Below, one piece after another: positions 1-11,639 of a stretch of 64,000 nt of DNA (position 1 is its first letter; each line of letters opens with the position of its first letter). The notes below the pieces were generated by a model that was given only the letters and a program-made list of their open reading frames with translations, did not search any database and was not told the DNA's origin. The position numbers were made by a program, and so were the translations under genes. Source of the stretch: Metridium senile (lineage: Eukaryota; Cnidaria; Anthozoa; Actiniaria; Metridiidae); NCBI GenBank assembly GCA_949775045.1, contig OX459095.1, positions 37,446,809-37,510,808 of the forward strand, in the 5' to 3' direction.

Positions 1-1593
1 AACGTATGCGTCTAATATTAAATATTGAATAAAAAGCAGACTGACATGTCTTATTTATGTGGTATTTAAATTGAAAGTTACTATCGAACCAGACGCCAAG
101 ATTTCTAGCCTCACTAACAGGTGACACATCAGTTTCAGCAACTAACAGACTATCAGTTCTTACTTTAGTGAGTTGCTGACGAGTTCCGATTCACAAAAAA
201 TTCAGTCTTATCCTCGTTGATCTTGAGCTTGTCCACGACCATCCACGCTCTCACAGCACTGATACATTGCTCCATAGCACACCTGGAATCTGTCTCATCA
301 GTCGCGCTGTCCGGTTTAAAGGAGAGGTACAATTGGGTGTCGTCAGCATATGCATGGACTTGGGGCAGATGAGTCTTTATTACCTCAAAGAGCTTACTCG
401 CATAGACGGAAAACAAAAGGGGACCGAGGCAGGATCCCTGTGGCACGCCAAATGACAGGGGGAATCTCTCCGACAGTTTTCCATCAACAACAACACCCTG
501 TGTTCGACCAGAAAGGTATGAGCCGAACCATTTCAGAGCATCACCAGCAACGCCAAATGAAGTTTCTAGACGGCCAAGAAGAATACTGTGATCAACCGTA
601 TCAAATGCGGCGCTTAAATCCAAGAGTACTAGAAGAGATACATGCAGGCTGTTCATGTTAAGCAGATTGTCATTTGCAATCTTTAAAAGAGCCGTGTCTG
701 TACTGTATCCTTTCCTATATGCTGATTGTAACTCAGGAAAGAGTCCATTTTCAGTGACATGAGTATAGAATTAGTTAAAAACCGCCCTCTCTGTGATCTT
801 TGAAACAAACTGCAAATTACTCACTGATCGTAGGTTTTTGTTCCCAGAGTCCTTTGCGCCTTTTTTGAGTAAAGGGTTAACGGCCGCTTCTTTCCATTCT
901 TTCGGGAAATGACCAGTACACATAGATGCGTTCACCATTCTAGTTATCACTGGTAAAAGCACCTCCAGAGAGTCGTAGACCAGGCAAGTCTGCATCGGAT
1001 CTAGAATGCAAGACTTCTTCGCAGAACAGTTTATCAAATCACTCACATCACGCTCAGTCAAGGTGTTAAAAGTACAAAGTGTTTTATCTGTAACACTTGA
1101 CGCTGGTCTGTCAGGGGGAACAAGAGCCAGATCTTGTGTGCATAGACTGATAGAATCTATGTCACTTCTAATGTTATCAATTTTGCGCACGACACCTGCC
1201 AATATAGTTTGACAACACTGTCTTGTCAGAGTGTTCGGGGAAGCGCAGTCCTTTGCGCTCACCCAGAAGCTTATTCGCAGCGTTGAACAGTTTTTTCTGA
1301 TCAGAGCTATTTTCATCAACAAACTGTGTATAAAATTCTCACTTTGCTCTGTTCATTAAGTTCGTAGTAAAATTTCTTTTCTTCTTGAAATCAGTAAAGT
1401 CAGCCGGGTGTCTTGTTTTCCTCCATTTCCGTTCTGCTTTCCTGCGGGCGCGCTTGGCTTGATCAATATCATTATTATACCAGGGCACAACTGGGCAAGT
1501 GACCCGAGTCCGTGTCTTTTCTGGTGCATGTCGATCGAGTAGTTCAGAGAGGGTTGAGTTGTACTCCTTGAGATCGACCGTCGTATACTTCAT
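1..1593 (-). pseudogene. L2/CR1-like LINE fragment, ORF2 with reverse transcriptase (copy 1)
   Basis: Broken pieces of one non-LTR retrotransposon ORF2 run right to left. 1593-1339 holds the endonuclease-RT linker. 1322-771 holds the early RT region (pattern FPKEWKEAAVNPLLKKG). 656-165 holds the RT core with SAAFDTVDHS, FGVPQGSCLGP and the catalytic YADD. 164-1 continues the thumb region (RNLGVWFDS) off the window edge. Frames change between pieces and no single frame spans it, so it is dead. The YADD box and the FGVPQGS motif place it in the CR1/L2/Rex1-like group; the exact clade is inferred. The upstream endonuclease is missing or unreadable. Confidence 0.85.
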
Positions 1594-1824
1594 GCTTTCC
1601 GAGTCTGATGACGTTTTCGATAATTTATTCTGAATTGGTGAATTTACTAAATCACGAACTACTAACTTTGAATCTTCAAATATCTATGACAACCTTTTTG
1701 CAAGTAGGTGTATGTCCCTTGTGTAAACCAGCATTTTCCAGAATGTCAAGACCTGACGTCAAGCTGCTTTTGTTGGCATTATTGATACTGGTAGGACTGT
1801 TTCATGAATTGGTTTGTTGCTGTC

Positions 1825-2093
1825 TTAACTACTTTTACTCTCTTCGTCTAGAGTTTGGTTTGGTTTGGTTTGGTGGTCTAGGTAGAATGCGCTGTGGTTG
1901 TGATGCAAACTTCTCAGGCAAAACTTTCTAATAGATGTTGGAGGTAGCAGTATTCCTCTAGACCACTTTTTGACTTGAGATGACGATGGCGATTGATGAT
2001 CGACGGTAACACCAATAGAAACACTTGCCTTTCTACCCCTCTTGAACCTTGCATTATCTTCAGCTAGTTCTTTAAGATTCGCTGACGCACTGT
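1825..2093 (-). other. Possible isolated coding exon, unknown
   Basis: On the minus strand a frame opens directly after an acceptor-like TTTTTGTAG and stays open to a TAA at 1825-1827. It encodes a basic, serine-rich stretch (NARFKRGRKASVSIG). There is no recognisable domain or partner exon. It lies between two LINE fragments and could be part of a transposon or chance. The strand between 1600 and 2290 otherwise shows only noise, including a GGTTT microrepeat at 1854-1873. Confidence 0.2.
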
Positions 2094-2288
2094 CTACAAA
2101 AATAAATTGAAAAGCCGCCGTCTTTGTGTATTTCTCGTGCTGACGAGAAATTTAATAATTTCTAGAGCGCTTTAATCTAAATTCTAAAGCGCTTAACAAC
2201 ATGCAAAATATAAAATATATATAATATCTATTAACAATAATAATTAACAATAATAAAAAATTTTAAAATATTTTACAAAATGAAAAGT

Positions 2289-3080
2289 TCATAAAAAGGC
2301 AGTCTTAAATAAAAAAGTTTTTAAATTAGTCTTAAAGCTATTTATATTATTGTTGTCCTTGATATATTGAGGAAGGCTGTTCCATATCTTTGGGGCAGCA
2401 ACTGCGAAAGCACGGTCTCCAAAGGTTTTGCATTTTGTTCTTGGGACCTTCAGAATGTGCTGATTAGCACTACGAAGTGCGTAGCGACAAGGTGTTTGTT
2501 CAGTTATTAGTTCACATATGTAAGATGGAGCCATTCCCCTAAGAGCCTTAAAAACCAGTAAGGCAATCTTGAATTGAATTCTGAAAACAATAGGCAGCCA
2601 ATGAAGTTCCATCAATACAGGTGTTATGTGCTCAAATCTGGGTATAGAACATGTAACCCGAGCAGCGGCATTCAGCACTTTTTGAAGTCGTTCCAATTGG
2701 TACTTTGACACTCCATAGAGTAATGAATTGCAATAGTCCAAGTGAGAGGTCACAAAAGCATGAACGAGTGTCTTGGTAGACTCTTCAGACAGAAACTTTC
2801 TTATCTGTTTAATTTTGTAAAGACCAAAAAAGGCTTTACAGCAAACTTTACCAACATGAGTGGACATCGTCAAAGAACTATCGAACCACGCTCCCAGATT
2901 ACGGACATTGCTAGATGGTTTGACTTGAGAAGAACCAACGAGAATGTTATCAATGTTTACTTTCACTAACTGTTGACGCGAACCAATAATCAAGAACTCA
3001 GATTTCTTGTCATTGAGCTTAAGGTGACTGTGGGCCATCCACGATCTAATCTCAGAAATGCAGTCAACCATCGCACTCAC
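2289..3080 (-). pseudogene. LINE RT C-terminal fragment (copy 2)
   Basis: A 263-codon frame holds only the RT thumb and C-terminal domain of an L2/CR1-like LINE: SVRNLGAWFDSSL, then LDYCNSLLYGV, NAAARV, ITPVLMELHWLP, and the terminal APKIWNSLP plus FKTNLKTFLF that end this protein family. The palm with YADD is missing, so the copy is 5'-truncated, as is usual for LINEs. AT-rich sequence at 2150-2288 would be the 3' UTR. The residual frame is uninterrupted, so the copy is younger than its neighbour at 1-1593. Confidence 0.85.
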
Positions 3081-3128
3081 AGCATCATCTTGAGAAGACT
3101 CGAGTCCTGGACGAAACGAAATGTAATG

Positions 3129-3392
3129 TTAAGATATTTGCTGTTTTGGATTTAAAGCCAAATAAAGAAACCCTGAGTTTTTCAAGATCTTTTTTCGGAA
3201 GAGACGACAGGTATTATGAGCATTTTGTATATCTTGATAAATTCTGCCATTTACTGCCATTCCCAGCTTTGCTTCTACATTAATTACGTAACCAAACCCT
3301 TCTTTGAATTGGGAAACTGTGATTGCAGTACGAAAATCGCTGCTTTTAGACCCTCCATAGAACCTCTTTTTATGATTTTTTTTGTCCCACAA
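3129..3392 (-). pseudogene. Transposon-associated ORF fragment (FYGGSKSSDFRTAITVSQF type)
   Basis: The 87-codon frame carries the pattern FYGGSKSSDFRTAITVSQF followed by a hydrophobic-basic tail. Similar strings occur, from memory, in multicopy cnidarian transposon proteins; no domain name can be assigned here. It may belong to the same broad family as the Mutator-like fragment at 53.8 kb, but that is inference. No start context or partner exon is evident. Confidence 0.3.
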
Positions 3393-3499
3393 TGCTATTT
3401 AGGCACTCATTACTTTGAGATGAGCCTAAAGCAGCCAACGTTTTGCTACCTCTTTCTTTGTAACACATTCGTGAAAAAACTGCCTAAGCCCATTCATTG

Positions 3500-3883
3500 A
3501 AGATCTTTTCCGCGTGGAACTGATGCGTGTTGTTTATTATTTATTATTTATTATTTATTTATTTATTTATCTATTATTATTTATACTAGTTGTTACTTTT
3601 GTAAGTTAGTGCTGCTGAGCCTATCTTGGAGGCACTCCCACCTCATTCTCTGCAACATGAAAAGGAAGATTTGGTCGACCAGAATTTTGTTCTCAGTGAG
3701 CTGTTATGGAATCTATTATAATGTACTATATACTACTGCACAGTGTGAACATTCAACCATGGTAAAAGGAAATTTTGCACCGATATTAATTAGAACAAAA
3801 TCAGTCAACATACATTTACCAAGAAAACAGTTCTTTGATACTGAAACTTGGCAACCTACATAATTTTTCGATAGTGTAATGGG
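3500..3883. other. Non-coding interval with a TTAT microsatellite
   Basis: A short (TTAT)n run lies at about 3531-3580. No plausible gene is seen in the rest of the interval. Confidence 0.5.
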
Positions 3884-4201
3884 TCAAACTATACATATCT
3901 TTAAAAAATCGATTAACCCGGTCAAGGGTATCATAAAGGAGAGGCTAAGATAAAAATAATAGTACATAATGCGCAATTCATCTGGAATAACGCGATTTTC
4001 AAAGGCATTATTGTACATAGTATCACCATCAAATAAGATATGATCGATGACTTTGGTTGTCCAGAGCGGCATTGGCAGCGACTGAGCACATAACAAAGCT
4101 GAAAGACTCATAAAAGTACATTGTCTGCCTCTAGATGTGTCAATAAAAAATTCGTGACCTTGATGAATAATTCCAACAGCAAATGAAGCAGAACTATACA
4201 T
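3884..4201 (-). pseudogene. Cysteine-peptidase-like (OTU/C76-type) fragment
   Basis: This 105-codon frame starts at an ATG and contains SRGRQCTFMSLSALLCAQ followed by WTTKVIDHILFDGDTMY. The context around the cysteine in RGRQCT resembles the active-site segment of OTU-like or C76-like cysteine peptidases found in some animal transposon and helicase polyproteins. The rest of such a protein (catalytic His, helicase) is absent, and the tail after residue 80 looks like intron or random sequence. It is probably a stranded exon of a dead mobile element. Confidence 0.35.
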
Positions 4202-4282
4202 TTTTACATCGCCAACTACTTATAGATATAGAAAAAACTAAATTAAATATACATATTAAAAAGTTAAAGTCTTAAATAAATA

Positions 4283-7030
4283 TTAATCGTTATAGTAATG
4301 ACGGCGAAATAAAAATGTCTTCAGGCTAGATTTAAAACTGTCAACAGATGGAGAAGTTTTAATGTGTTCAGGTAAGATGTTCCATAGTTTAGGTGCAGAA
4401 TATGAGAAAGATCGTTCACCATAGTACTGAGTGTTTGGGCGGTAGTTTGACTGCAGTAGAGACTTTGAAGAAGAGCGCAGTTTGCGTGTAGGTTTGTGAG
4501 GTTTGATGAGATCAGACAGGTATGAAGGAGCTTGGTTATGGAGGCATTTATAGGTGAGTAGTAAGACCTTGAATTCAAGCCTAGCATGTATTGGCAACCA
4601 GTGTAGATCGTGAAGGACTGGAGTAATGTGGTCTCTTCTTTTGGCACCTGTAATCAATCTTGCAGCAGTGTTCTGTATTCTTTGAAGTTTTGAGAGTTCA
4701 GAAGATGGTAATCCATACAGTAGGCTGTTGCAATAATCAAGGCGTGAAAGAACCAATGCATTGACAAGACGCTTCAGAGAGTCTATTGATAAGTACTTCC
4801 TAATGCGACCAATGGCGTTGATGAAGAAGAAAGCTTTCTTAGAGATGTCTTTGATGTGATCAGCTAGAGTGAAATTAGTGTCCATATAAACACCAAGGTT
4901 ACGGACCATCGGTTTAATGTTCACAGGAACGTTGGCAACGTAGAGTTGGTTTGGGGCTGATGGCTGTTTAACAAAACGTGATGCTAGACAAAGAACATCA
5001 GTTTTACTACGATTAGTCTGGAGCTTGTTAACAGTGTTCCAGTCAAAGATTGCTTTGATACAGGATGAAAGGATGTCCGTAGATACCGTCAGAGTGGAGG
5101 GATTGACAGCAATATACAGTTGAGTGTCATCGGCGTAGAACATGCAATCCAGGTTATAGGATTTAATTAGGTCTTGAAGAGGAGCAATGTAAAGCGTGAA
5201 CAATAAGGGTCCAAGTATAGATCCCTGTGGAACACCAAATTGTAGATCACGGGGTGTTGATGACGATTTCCCAATGCTGACGAATTGGGTGCGGCCCAAA
5301 AGATATGATTTAAACCAAGTTAAAACAGTATCTTTAAATCCAAAGTAGGAATGCAGGCGTTTCAGGAGAATGTCATGATCCAGGGTGTCAAACGCAGCTG
5401 AGAGATCTAGCATTACGAGTATAATATAATTCCGTGAATCAAGAGCCTTTAGAATATCGTTGGCAACTCGCACAAGTGCGGTCTCCGTAGAGTGTTGTTG
5501 ACGATAGGCAGATTGAAGGGAAGGAAGTAAAGCGTTTTCATTGAGATAGTCATAAGTCTGGATGGCAACAGATTTCTCGATGACTTTAGCGATGAATGTG
5601 ATGTTTGCTACTGGGCGATAACTCTGGTACAATTCAGTATCAAGATCAGACTTCTTAAGCTTAGGTCGAACAACTGTAGTCTTAAGTGACGTAGGGAATT
5701 TACCATCCTTAAGTGAGGTACGTACAATTGCTGCAATAGCTGGATCTAGTTGTTGTAGGTGTTCTTTGAGTTCAGATGCGGGAATAGGATCAAGGTTGCA
5801 GGTCTTGGACGATGTTGATTGTACAACGTCTATGACATCAGAATTAGATGGCTCAATAAAGTCAGAGAAACCACATGGAAAGTCACGATCTTCAGTAGAC
5901 GGTGATGCAGAGCTATTCAGATTTGTTCGGATATCAAGGATCTTGTTGATAAAGAACAAGTTGAAATCATCAGCGAGTTTTTCATCTGATTGATTGGTCG
6001 GCAAGGCAGTTGGCTTCAATCTGAACATGTTGTCGATGAGACTGAATAATTGATTGCGATACTTGGTTGTTTGATCGTTTAAGATAAGTTTGTCAACAGT
6101 TAGACCTGACTTCCTATAGCGTCGTTCAAGACGTCGCTTCAATCTTTTTCCGTGTCGTAGTTCATCGTTGTACCATTTAGCGCGTGGACGATGCTTTACT
6201 GTAATAGTTCGAATCGGTGCAAGTTTGTTAAAGATTTGTTCCAATGCAACATTGTAGTAGTCTACTAAATCGTCGACGTTATGGGAGCTGAGTTGCGGTT
6301 GATCAAAAGCATGAACAATTTCTGTAGATAATTGTTCATGGTCAATTTTCTTTATTGATCGTCTTGACAAGTGGATGGTAGAACGAGGTGGTTGGTGGTG
6401 GCTGAGCTTACAAGTGACAACATGGTGGTCAGAATGGAGATCAGGAAGAACTCTCACATCATGGATAAAGCTTTCATTGGAACGGGAAATAATAAGGTCA
6501 AGAGTGTGTCCCCGACGGTGAGTTGCACCGTGAACGTGTTGTACAAGATTTGCAGACCAAGACTCGACAATTGCTAAAATATCGAGGTTGTTGCCAAGAA
6601 TAATTTCACAAAGTCTACCAGTCTTGTTTTTAATAGATCAAGCATTCCAAAGGCCAAGCTTGACTTTAAGATGATTCAGTGTTTTGTTTTGATGTTCCGA
6701 TTCAATGGTTCCGTTGCTTTGAGTTTGAATATAAATGAGGTTATGGAGGTTGACTCTTAACGGTTCATTGAATGTTGAATATGGCCTTTTACTTCTAGAA
6801 TATGTCGTAGTTCTAGATTGTATTACTCTTGGTTCAGATGTCGAGATGTTTCTTGAGCGATTTCCACGAAAAGGTTTCAATATACCCAAAGATCGTAGCG
6901 AGTTCCACACTTCTGTAGAAAGAGGTCGCGTTTGGTGATAATGGCGGGAGGTTTCAAAACCATCACAGGTATGCAATGGAGTTTTCCACCAAAATCGTAG
7001 CCCAAGGATGGTGCTTCTTGAATAATTCAA
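4283..7030 (-). pseudogene. L2/CR1-like LINE ORF2, nearly continuous, endonuclease deleted (copy 3)
   Basis: The frame from 6637 to 4283 encodes a linker, then RT with SAYRQQHSTETALV, SAAFDTLDHDILL, FGVPQGSILGPLLF and the catalytic FYADDTQLY, then the thumb and C-terminal LHWLPIHARLEFK and APKLWNILP. It ends normally at 4283. Upstream, 7030-6641 is open in the same frame and ends with the endonuclease start motif GLWNA, but a TGA at 6638-6640 replaces the expected Arg codon (CGA to TGA, a CpG-type change). Endonuclease motif 1 (LDILAIVESW) then runs directly into the late endonuclease motif (HRRGHTLDLII) with no frame change. About 130 residues are therefore missing in frame. Confidence 0.9.
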
Positions 7031-7330
7031 TCTGGATATAGTTCACATTATAAAATAGAAGTAGAACGATAAAAAATTGGTGAAAATGATTGATAAATGA
7101 GTCAAAATAAACGATAATTTGAGAGCGATCAAAAGAGCAACCGCACTCGGTGCTAATTTACATATTTATATATTTTTTTTTTACTTACAAAATATGCAAA
7201 CAAATTCCTCTACAAAATGGCGACAATTATGACACGAATATAAACACGTAGACTTCCTGTGAGGCCAAAACGTTGACGGTTACGCAATGACGGTTACACA
7301 ACAAGACACGAAAGACATCTTCAAGGACAA

Positions 7331-7491
7331 ATCGCCTGCTGACAATGCGGTTTGCGGTCTCGAGAGCCGGTCACGCAAGGTCACCTAACGTTAAAGCCAC
7401 GTGGAAAATCATCTCCATGGACATCCAAAATCGAGAATCGAACTGGCATAAGAACGTGCGCCTGCTGACAATGCGGTCTGCGGTAACTCGA
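7331..7491 (+). repeat. Imperfect direct repeat, two 34-36 bp copies
   Basis: The unit cgcctgctgacaatgcggt plus flanking bases occurs at about 7331-7363 and again at about 7456-7491, 125 bp apart, with a few differences. It sits beside the upstream end of the decayed RT fragment and may reflect an old insertion footprint or local duplication. Confidence 0.7.
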
Positions 7492-7494
7492 GAC

Positions 7495-7828
7495 TCGTTT
7501 GTTGAGATTAGTTTCACTGTTCGCCTTGCGGCTCGCAGCAAATATGTTGTCAAAGACCTCAACGAGTTGGCTTGCACAGGATCGTCCAGGCTGGAAACCA
7601 TACTGGGTGGGCTGTAGAAATTTTGAGACATGAGATGCTAACTTTTCTTGGATTTTGGAGACAATCCGTAAAAGAGAGAGAGAGAGGTTTATCATTCTCA
7701 ATTTCAGTCCGTGGTCCTTTTTTGTGAACAGGTTTGGATATTAGCTTGCTTCCAATCGGATATGTAGATGCCAGTTCATAAGGAAGTGTCAATAAAGACA
7801 GACAAAGAAGGAGATAAAGAATGAGCAC
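7495..7828 (-). pseudogene. LINE RT fragment (copy 4), frameshifted
   Basis: Two frames join across a shift near 7690. The first reads LPYELASTYPIGSKLISKPVHKKG, equivalent to the 'PxxWKxAxVxPIHKKG' segment of LINE RT, with NDKPLSLS as the 'NYRPISL' box. The second reads IQEKLASHVSKFLQPTQYGFQPG and RSCASQLVEVFDNI, the next conserved segment. About 110 residues of RT survive. A short AG run at 7676-7686 lies at the frame shift. Confidence 0.75.
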
Positions 7829-8599
7829 AGTTTTTCAACATAAACGCAGGGAGCTTATCTGTGTTGGTATTGGGTAGCTTCATCCTTGTACCGACACCAT
7901 TTGCCGAACGTGGAGTGTTCACCAAAACAGTGCAGAACAATAGCACAAATTGCATTTGCATTACCGTCATTGTGATTTTGATGAATAGCTGAAACACTTT
8001 TTGATATGATTTATTACTTTGTCTGTTAGTTTGTCATTGTTTGAACTAAAATTGGTATTACGTCCTTCTTACAATGCCTTTGTCATGGTGCATGCAGAAT
8101 GGTCTACATCCCACCACTTTTCAGTATTGCTATCAACTTCTTCGTGGAGACCAGCAATGAAGAAGATCTTAACCGATCTTAAGATCTTAATCTTATTTTT
8201 GCATTATATTATTTGCTAAGGTATGGAGCTTTCAAATATCTACTTGTTTTGAGTGGTCCTTTCCCGGAAGTTTGAGTTTTTGACGTTTAAACAGGAGCCA
8301 CTTCGCACCTTTTTCGTAAACCATTTAACTATGGTGTGTTTGGAATAATTTAGTCTCTTGAAGAAAAAGCAATAGCTATGATATTGTGTCAATTAGATGT
8401 TAACTGTGCAAAAAGAAACTTCTCAACTGGCTCATTTACCGTACTCAAGAATAAGGGTGAGATTTAGAGACGATGATGGCGACATGGTCAATCTAGAAAC
8501 GATGAATTTTCCTTCAATGAAATTCTTCGAAGTGCAAGGGATATAAAAGATCGTGAGTATAAGAAAATTTAACTTAAGGCGAACGAAATAGACTCACCG

Positions 8600-9301
8600 A
8601 TGCCTTGTAAAATAAGACGACTTGATTTAGAAGCTACATGTGATACGACGGCTGCCCAAACGACATCATGTTTACAACCCAAACATTTATTGTTCAACTC
8701 ACCCAAAACTGCAAATTCAAAACTGCAAATTCGCAGCAACAAGTAAATTCTACTTTGTCATCAACAAAGTTTACTGGGGGAAGTCCTCTTGATGCCGAGA
8801 AGCAAGAGCTCGAAGAAAATCTACAATTATTGAAAGTTCAATTTACAAGTGCTAAAGAAGAAATTCAGAAAATAAATAACGAGCAAAAACGATACCAATC
8901 CTTTAGTGAAATACGAGGTAGACTTTGTAACAATTGCCATAGTCCTGGGCATACCAAAACAACATGTTCTTTTGCACCTTGTACAGACATAAATCAATGC
9001 AAAATCAGAGAAAAGCATCCCGAAAATCGAAACAAGATAGCGCAGCTGCAGCGCGAGGTCAATTGTATCAGCACGAGAACGTTCAAAAACCTCCTTTTTT
9101 GCTCTATTACGACCACGACTAAAAGCTCAGAATCCGCTGAAATATGGCAGTGGGAATAGATTACGATTAGATCACGACCTACTTGTGTTGCAAAGGGCAC
9201 TCAACAGCAAAGTACCCGAATGGGACGAGAGTGAGGATTGGAGACTTCCATTAGTAATAGAACGATTTGAAAACTCAAACGTGAAACCGTATATGAATGT
9301 A
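8600..9301 (+). pseudogene. Uncharacterised protein with coiled coil and CCHC-like cysteine motif, frameshifted
   Basis: The main frame from the ATG at 8668 encodes a Lys/Glu-rich helix (about residues 40-75, probable coiled coil) and a cysteine cluster CNNCHSPGHTKTTC, close to a CCHC zinc knuckle. Near 9040-9100 the convincing coding signal moves to another frame (SFFALLRPRLKAQNPLKYGSG, then DWRLPLVIERFE) and ends at TGA 9299-9301. An ATG at 8600 opens a third frame that dies just after a 14-bp direct duplication (aaaactgcaaattc), which would shift the frame. Combined size is about 210-230 residues. The family is not recognised; it may be a transposon accessory or gag-like protein. Confidence 0.45.
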
Positions 9302-9444
9302 TGACTGCGAGCACATATTTGTTTATTCACTTATGTTTGTGTACAAGTATTACCTTTCAACTTGCTAGGACAATTACAGTGACATTCATTGTTTACTTTT
9401 GAAACTAGTTTCAATGTTTAAATTTATTGTCTTTGAATTTTACA

Positions 9445-10388
9445 CTAGAAGTACCCGATATATTTGAAGTAAGAGTAGCAATTTCTGGGTGAGATGTTCA
9501 GGACAGCTTCTGCGATTGCAATCTTCGTTTCGATTGCTGCTAACATGTTATGTTTATGATAAATAAGTGTAATCCCACAGTTAGCTAACATATTTCTAAG
9601 TACAGGTTCTACGCGCCGTCCATGGTGAAAGCCACAGTTATCCATTATCACATAATCTCCATGTTCTAGTGCTGCACTCCCGTCGGCGAGCTCGACTTGT
9701 AGCGCTTCATCAAAAAAAGACAACAATTCCATGCCATTTGATGGACCATCTACGATATTGTAAAAGTCAATACTATTGAATGAGTAAAGAAGGTTGAGCG
9801 TGTAATTTGCGTTCGATGCATAACGTTGTAGTTCGAATGCAGGCATACCTTTTAAAGCATTTCCATATTTCCGGTTGCCTGTAGTTTTAACTACACTTGA
9901 TTCATCAAAAAAATGTAATTTTGTTCCGGCTATTTGCCCAATTTGCGCAAGATAGTCATCAACTGCTGCCTCTACACGTTGGGACACAAGTAGTCTTTTT
10001 ATTTGTCATAAGTAGCTGCTCATGAGTCACACGATTTATTTGAGATACACTTGGAAGATCAGCAGGATGCACTACGCCATCTAACAGGATTCTTTGTCGT
10101 AGTTCCGAACCATATATGCTTGGTTGTACAATCTTTTGTACTTAAATGTATTGTAGTGTATTTTGGTTAATTTTAGGGGTTTGATAAACACAGCGTTCTG
10201 GCCTAAGACTTGTATTTTCCTTGTTGTAACGATGCATGTACTACTTTTTTTACATAAGCGGGACTTGACTGGGTTTGGCGCGCAATTTCACGCTGACTTA
10301 TTCCATTGTGGTATAAATCCAGTATTCGTTCTCGATACAGTGTTGGTCGAGCTCTACCATTATCATAGATTCCTCCGTTTTGGTTCAA
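9445..10388 (-). pseudogene. Tc1/mariner-type (paired-HTH, DDE_3) transposase, decayed
   Basis: The right part (10388-10206) encodes a paired-type helix-turn-helix (RERILDLYHNGISQREIARQ). The middle (about 10150-9990) holds PSIYGSELRQRILLDGVVHPADLPSVSQ in another frame. The left part (9987-9445) is the DDE domain: HFFDESSVVKTTGNRKYG with the first Asp, then the second in DYVIMDNCGFHHG. The third catalytic segment, normally 'YHPPYSPxLNxxE', is truncated to YHKHNM followed by the C-terminal tail, so the final Asp/Glu has been deleted. At least two frameshifts plus this deletion mean it is inactive. No clear terminal inverted repeats were found. Confidence 0.75.
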
Positions 10389-10419
10389 CCGTAACTGTAC
10401 ATCAGCTAGTGTAAAGGAA

Positions 10420-11320
10420 AATGAAATTTAACGCTTGATGTTGGGAACGTTACATATAAGTTAGTAAAACATTAAATAAATCATACTCGCTGTCTGTAAT
10501 CTACAATAAAAAAATACTTACAAATATTATTCTGAATCATTCTTTTTCAGATAGATCTATCCAGAAATAATATTCTTAATCCAATAATATTACACAGTAA
10601 AGGTTTCTGACGAGCGCACAAGAGGAAAAAGCGGTAAAAATGCCGGCTTTTTTGTCGCACACGCTATTGCGCTAATTGGTTAAGATTGTAGTAACTTGTC
10701 AAAAGATGTCCAAAACTAATCAAAAAATAGTTGAGGTACGGCGCGTTGCACAGTAAATGGTGTACTTTCTAGCTATGTTAAAAAAAGCAAAATACGTGGA
10801 CGTTGCTGAGTGACAAATTTTTGAAGTATATGTACATTATGCAAACCAGAACTTTCCAGAATGTCAATTCCCTCGGAAATTATGCGAAAAAGCCGACAAA
10901 TGAGTTCCAAACTTCAAACATGTCTAAAAAATTAATTTTAGTAGATATCGCTAAAAAAAATTGCTGATTTGTTTAATCACCTATAAAGTACTTCTCACAA
11001 GCAGAAAATGAAGAAAATCTATTTGTTTTAGTCCACTAGACCACTCTGATGGAGACAACCTCTGAAGACATCTTTCTTCTGATGGAAATGATGAGGACGA
11101 AGGGAAATACAACGTAGTAGTATTTGCTGGACATTGTTGTGGCTGCATTACTGGTCGATTAGAAATATGTGCTCCAAAGCTGTCGATCAGAGAATTGAAG
11201 CTGTGGTTAAAGCCCAAACCTTGGTTGTTTGTCATATTAAATACTTGAGATGGAGGATATGTTGATCAGGCGAAAAACTTTTGTTCATGAAACGTTTGTG
11301 TGTTATGAGTGAGGTTTGCC
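10420..11320. other. No convincing gene
   Basis: AT-rich interval. An 84-codon minus frame at 11235-10981 (GLGFNHSFNSLIDSFGAHIS) could be a stray exon but has no recognisable domain. Confidence 0.4.
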
Positions 11321-11328
11321 TGACCTGT

Positions 11329-11604
11329 CTATCTGTTTGCCTGCCATTGTCTTGCCTTGCTAGCTGGCGACCAGAAAAGGCATTGGATGTTTTTTAGTTT
11401 CTTTTTCATCTTAATCTTCGTCGACGCTCTTTTCTCTGCAGAGCGGAGTTTTATCTCGTCATCCGAATCTTCAGCTAGTTCATCCGATTTATACTCTTCT
11501 ACAGCCGTCCAACTTGTTAGACTTTTATCAGAGAAACGGATCAATTTGTTTCTCTTCTTTACAGTAGACTTCAGTTTTTGTAATTCAGCATCTGTTTTAG
11601 TCAA
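11329..11604 (-). pseudogene. Gag-like fragment of a retrotransposon (possibly DIRS-like)
   Basis: The 91-codon frame encodes a basic segment, then DKSLTSWTAVEEYKSDELAEDSDDEIKLRSAEKRA and a lysine-rich tail. This pattern (a 'DKS..W.TV.EY..DELA.DS.DE...SAE.RA' block) recurs in coral gag-like proteins, which I associate with tyrosine-recombinase retrotransposons; that link is from memory and not certain. It is only the C-terminal part of such a protein, with no downstream zinc knuckle or RT. Confidence 0.4.
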
Positions 11605-11639
11605 TTTGCCGAATAATAATAAAAAATGTTTCTAACTGA

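Noticed and set aside
1608..1931. 107-codon plus frame
   Set aside because: Low-complexity GGTTT run and no domain; the minus strand has better coding character.
6371..6577. Plus-strand 68-codon frame
   Set aside because: Shadow of the LINE endonuclease remnant on the minus strand.
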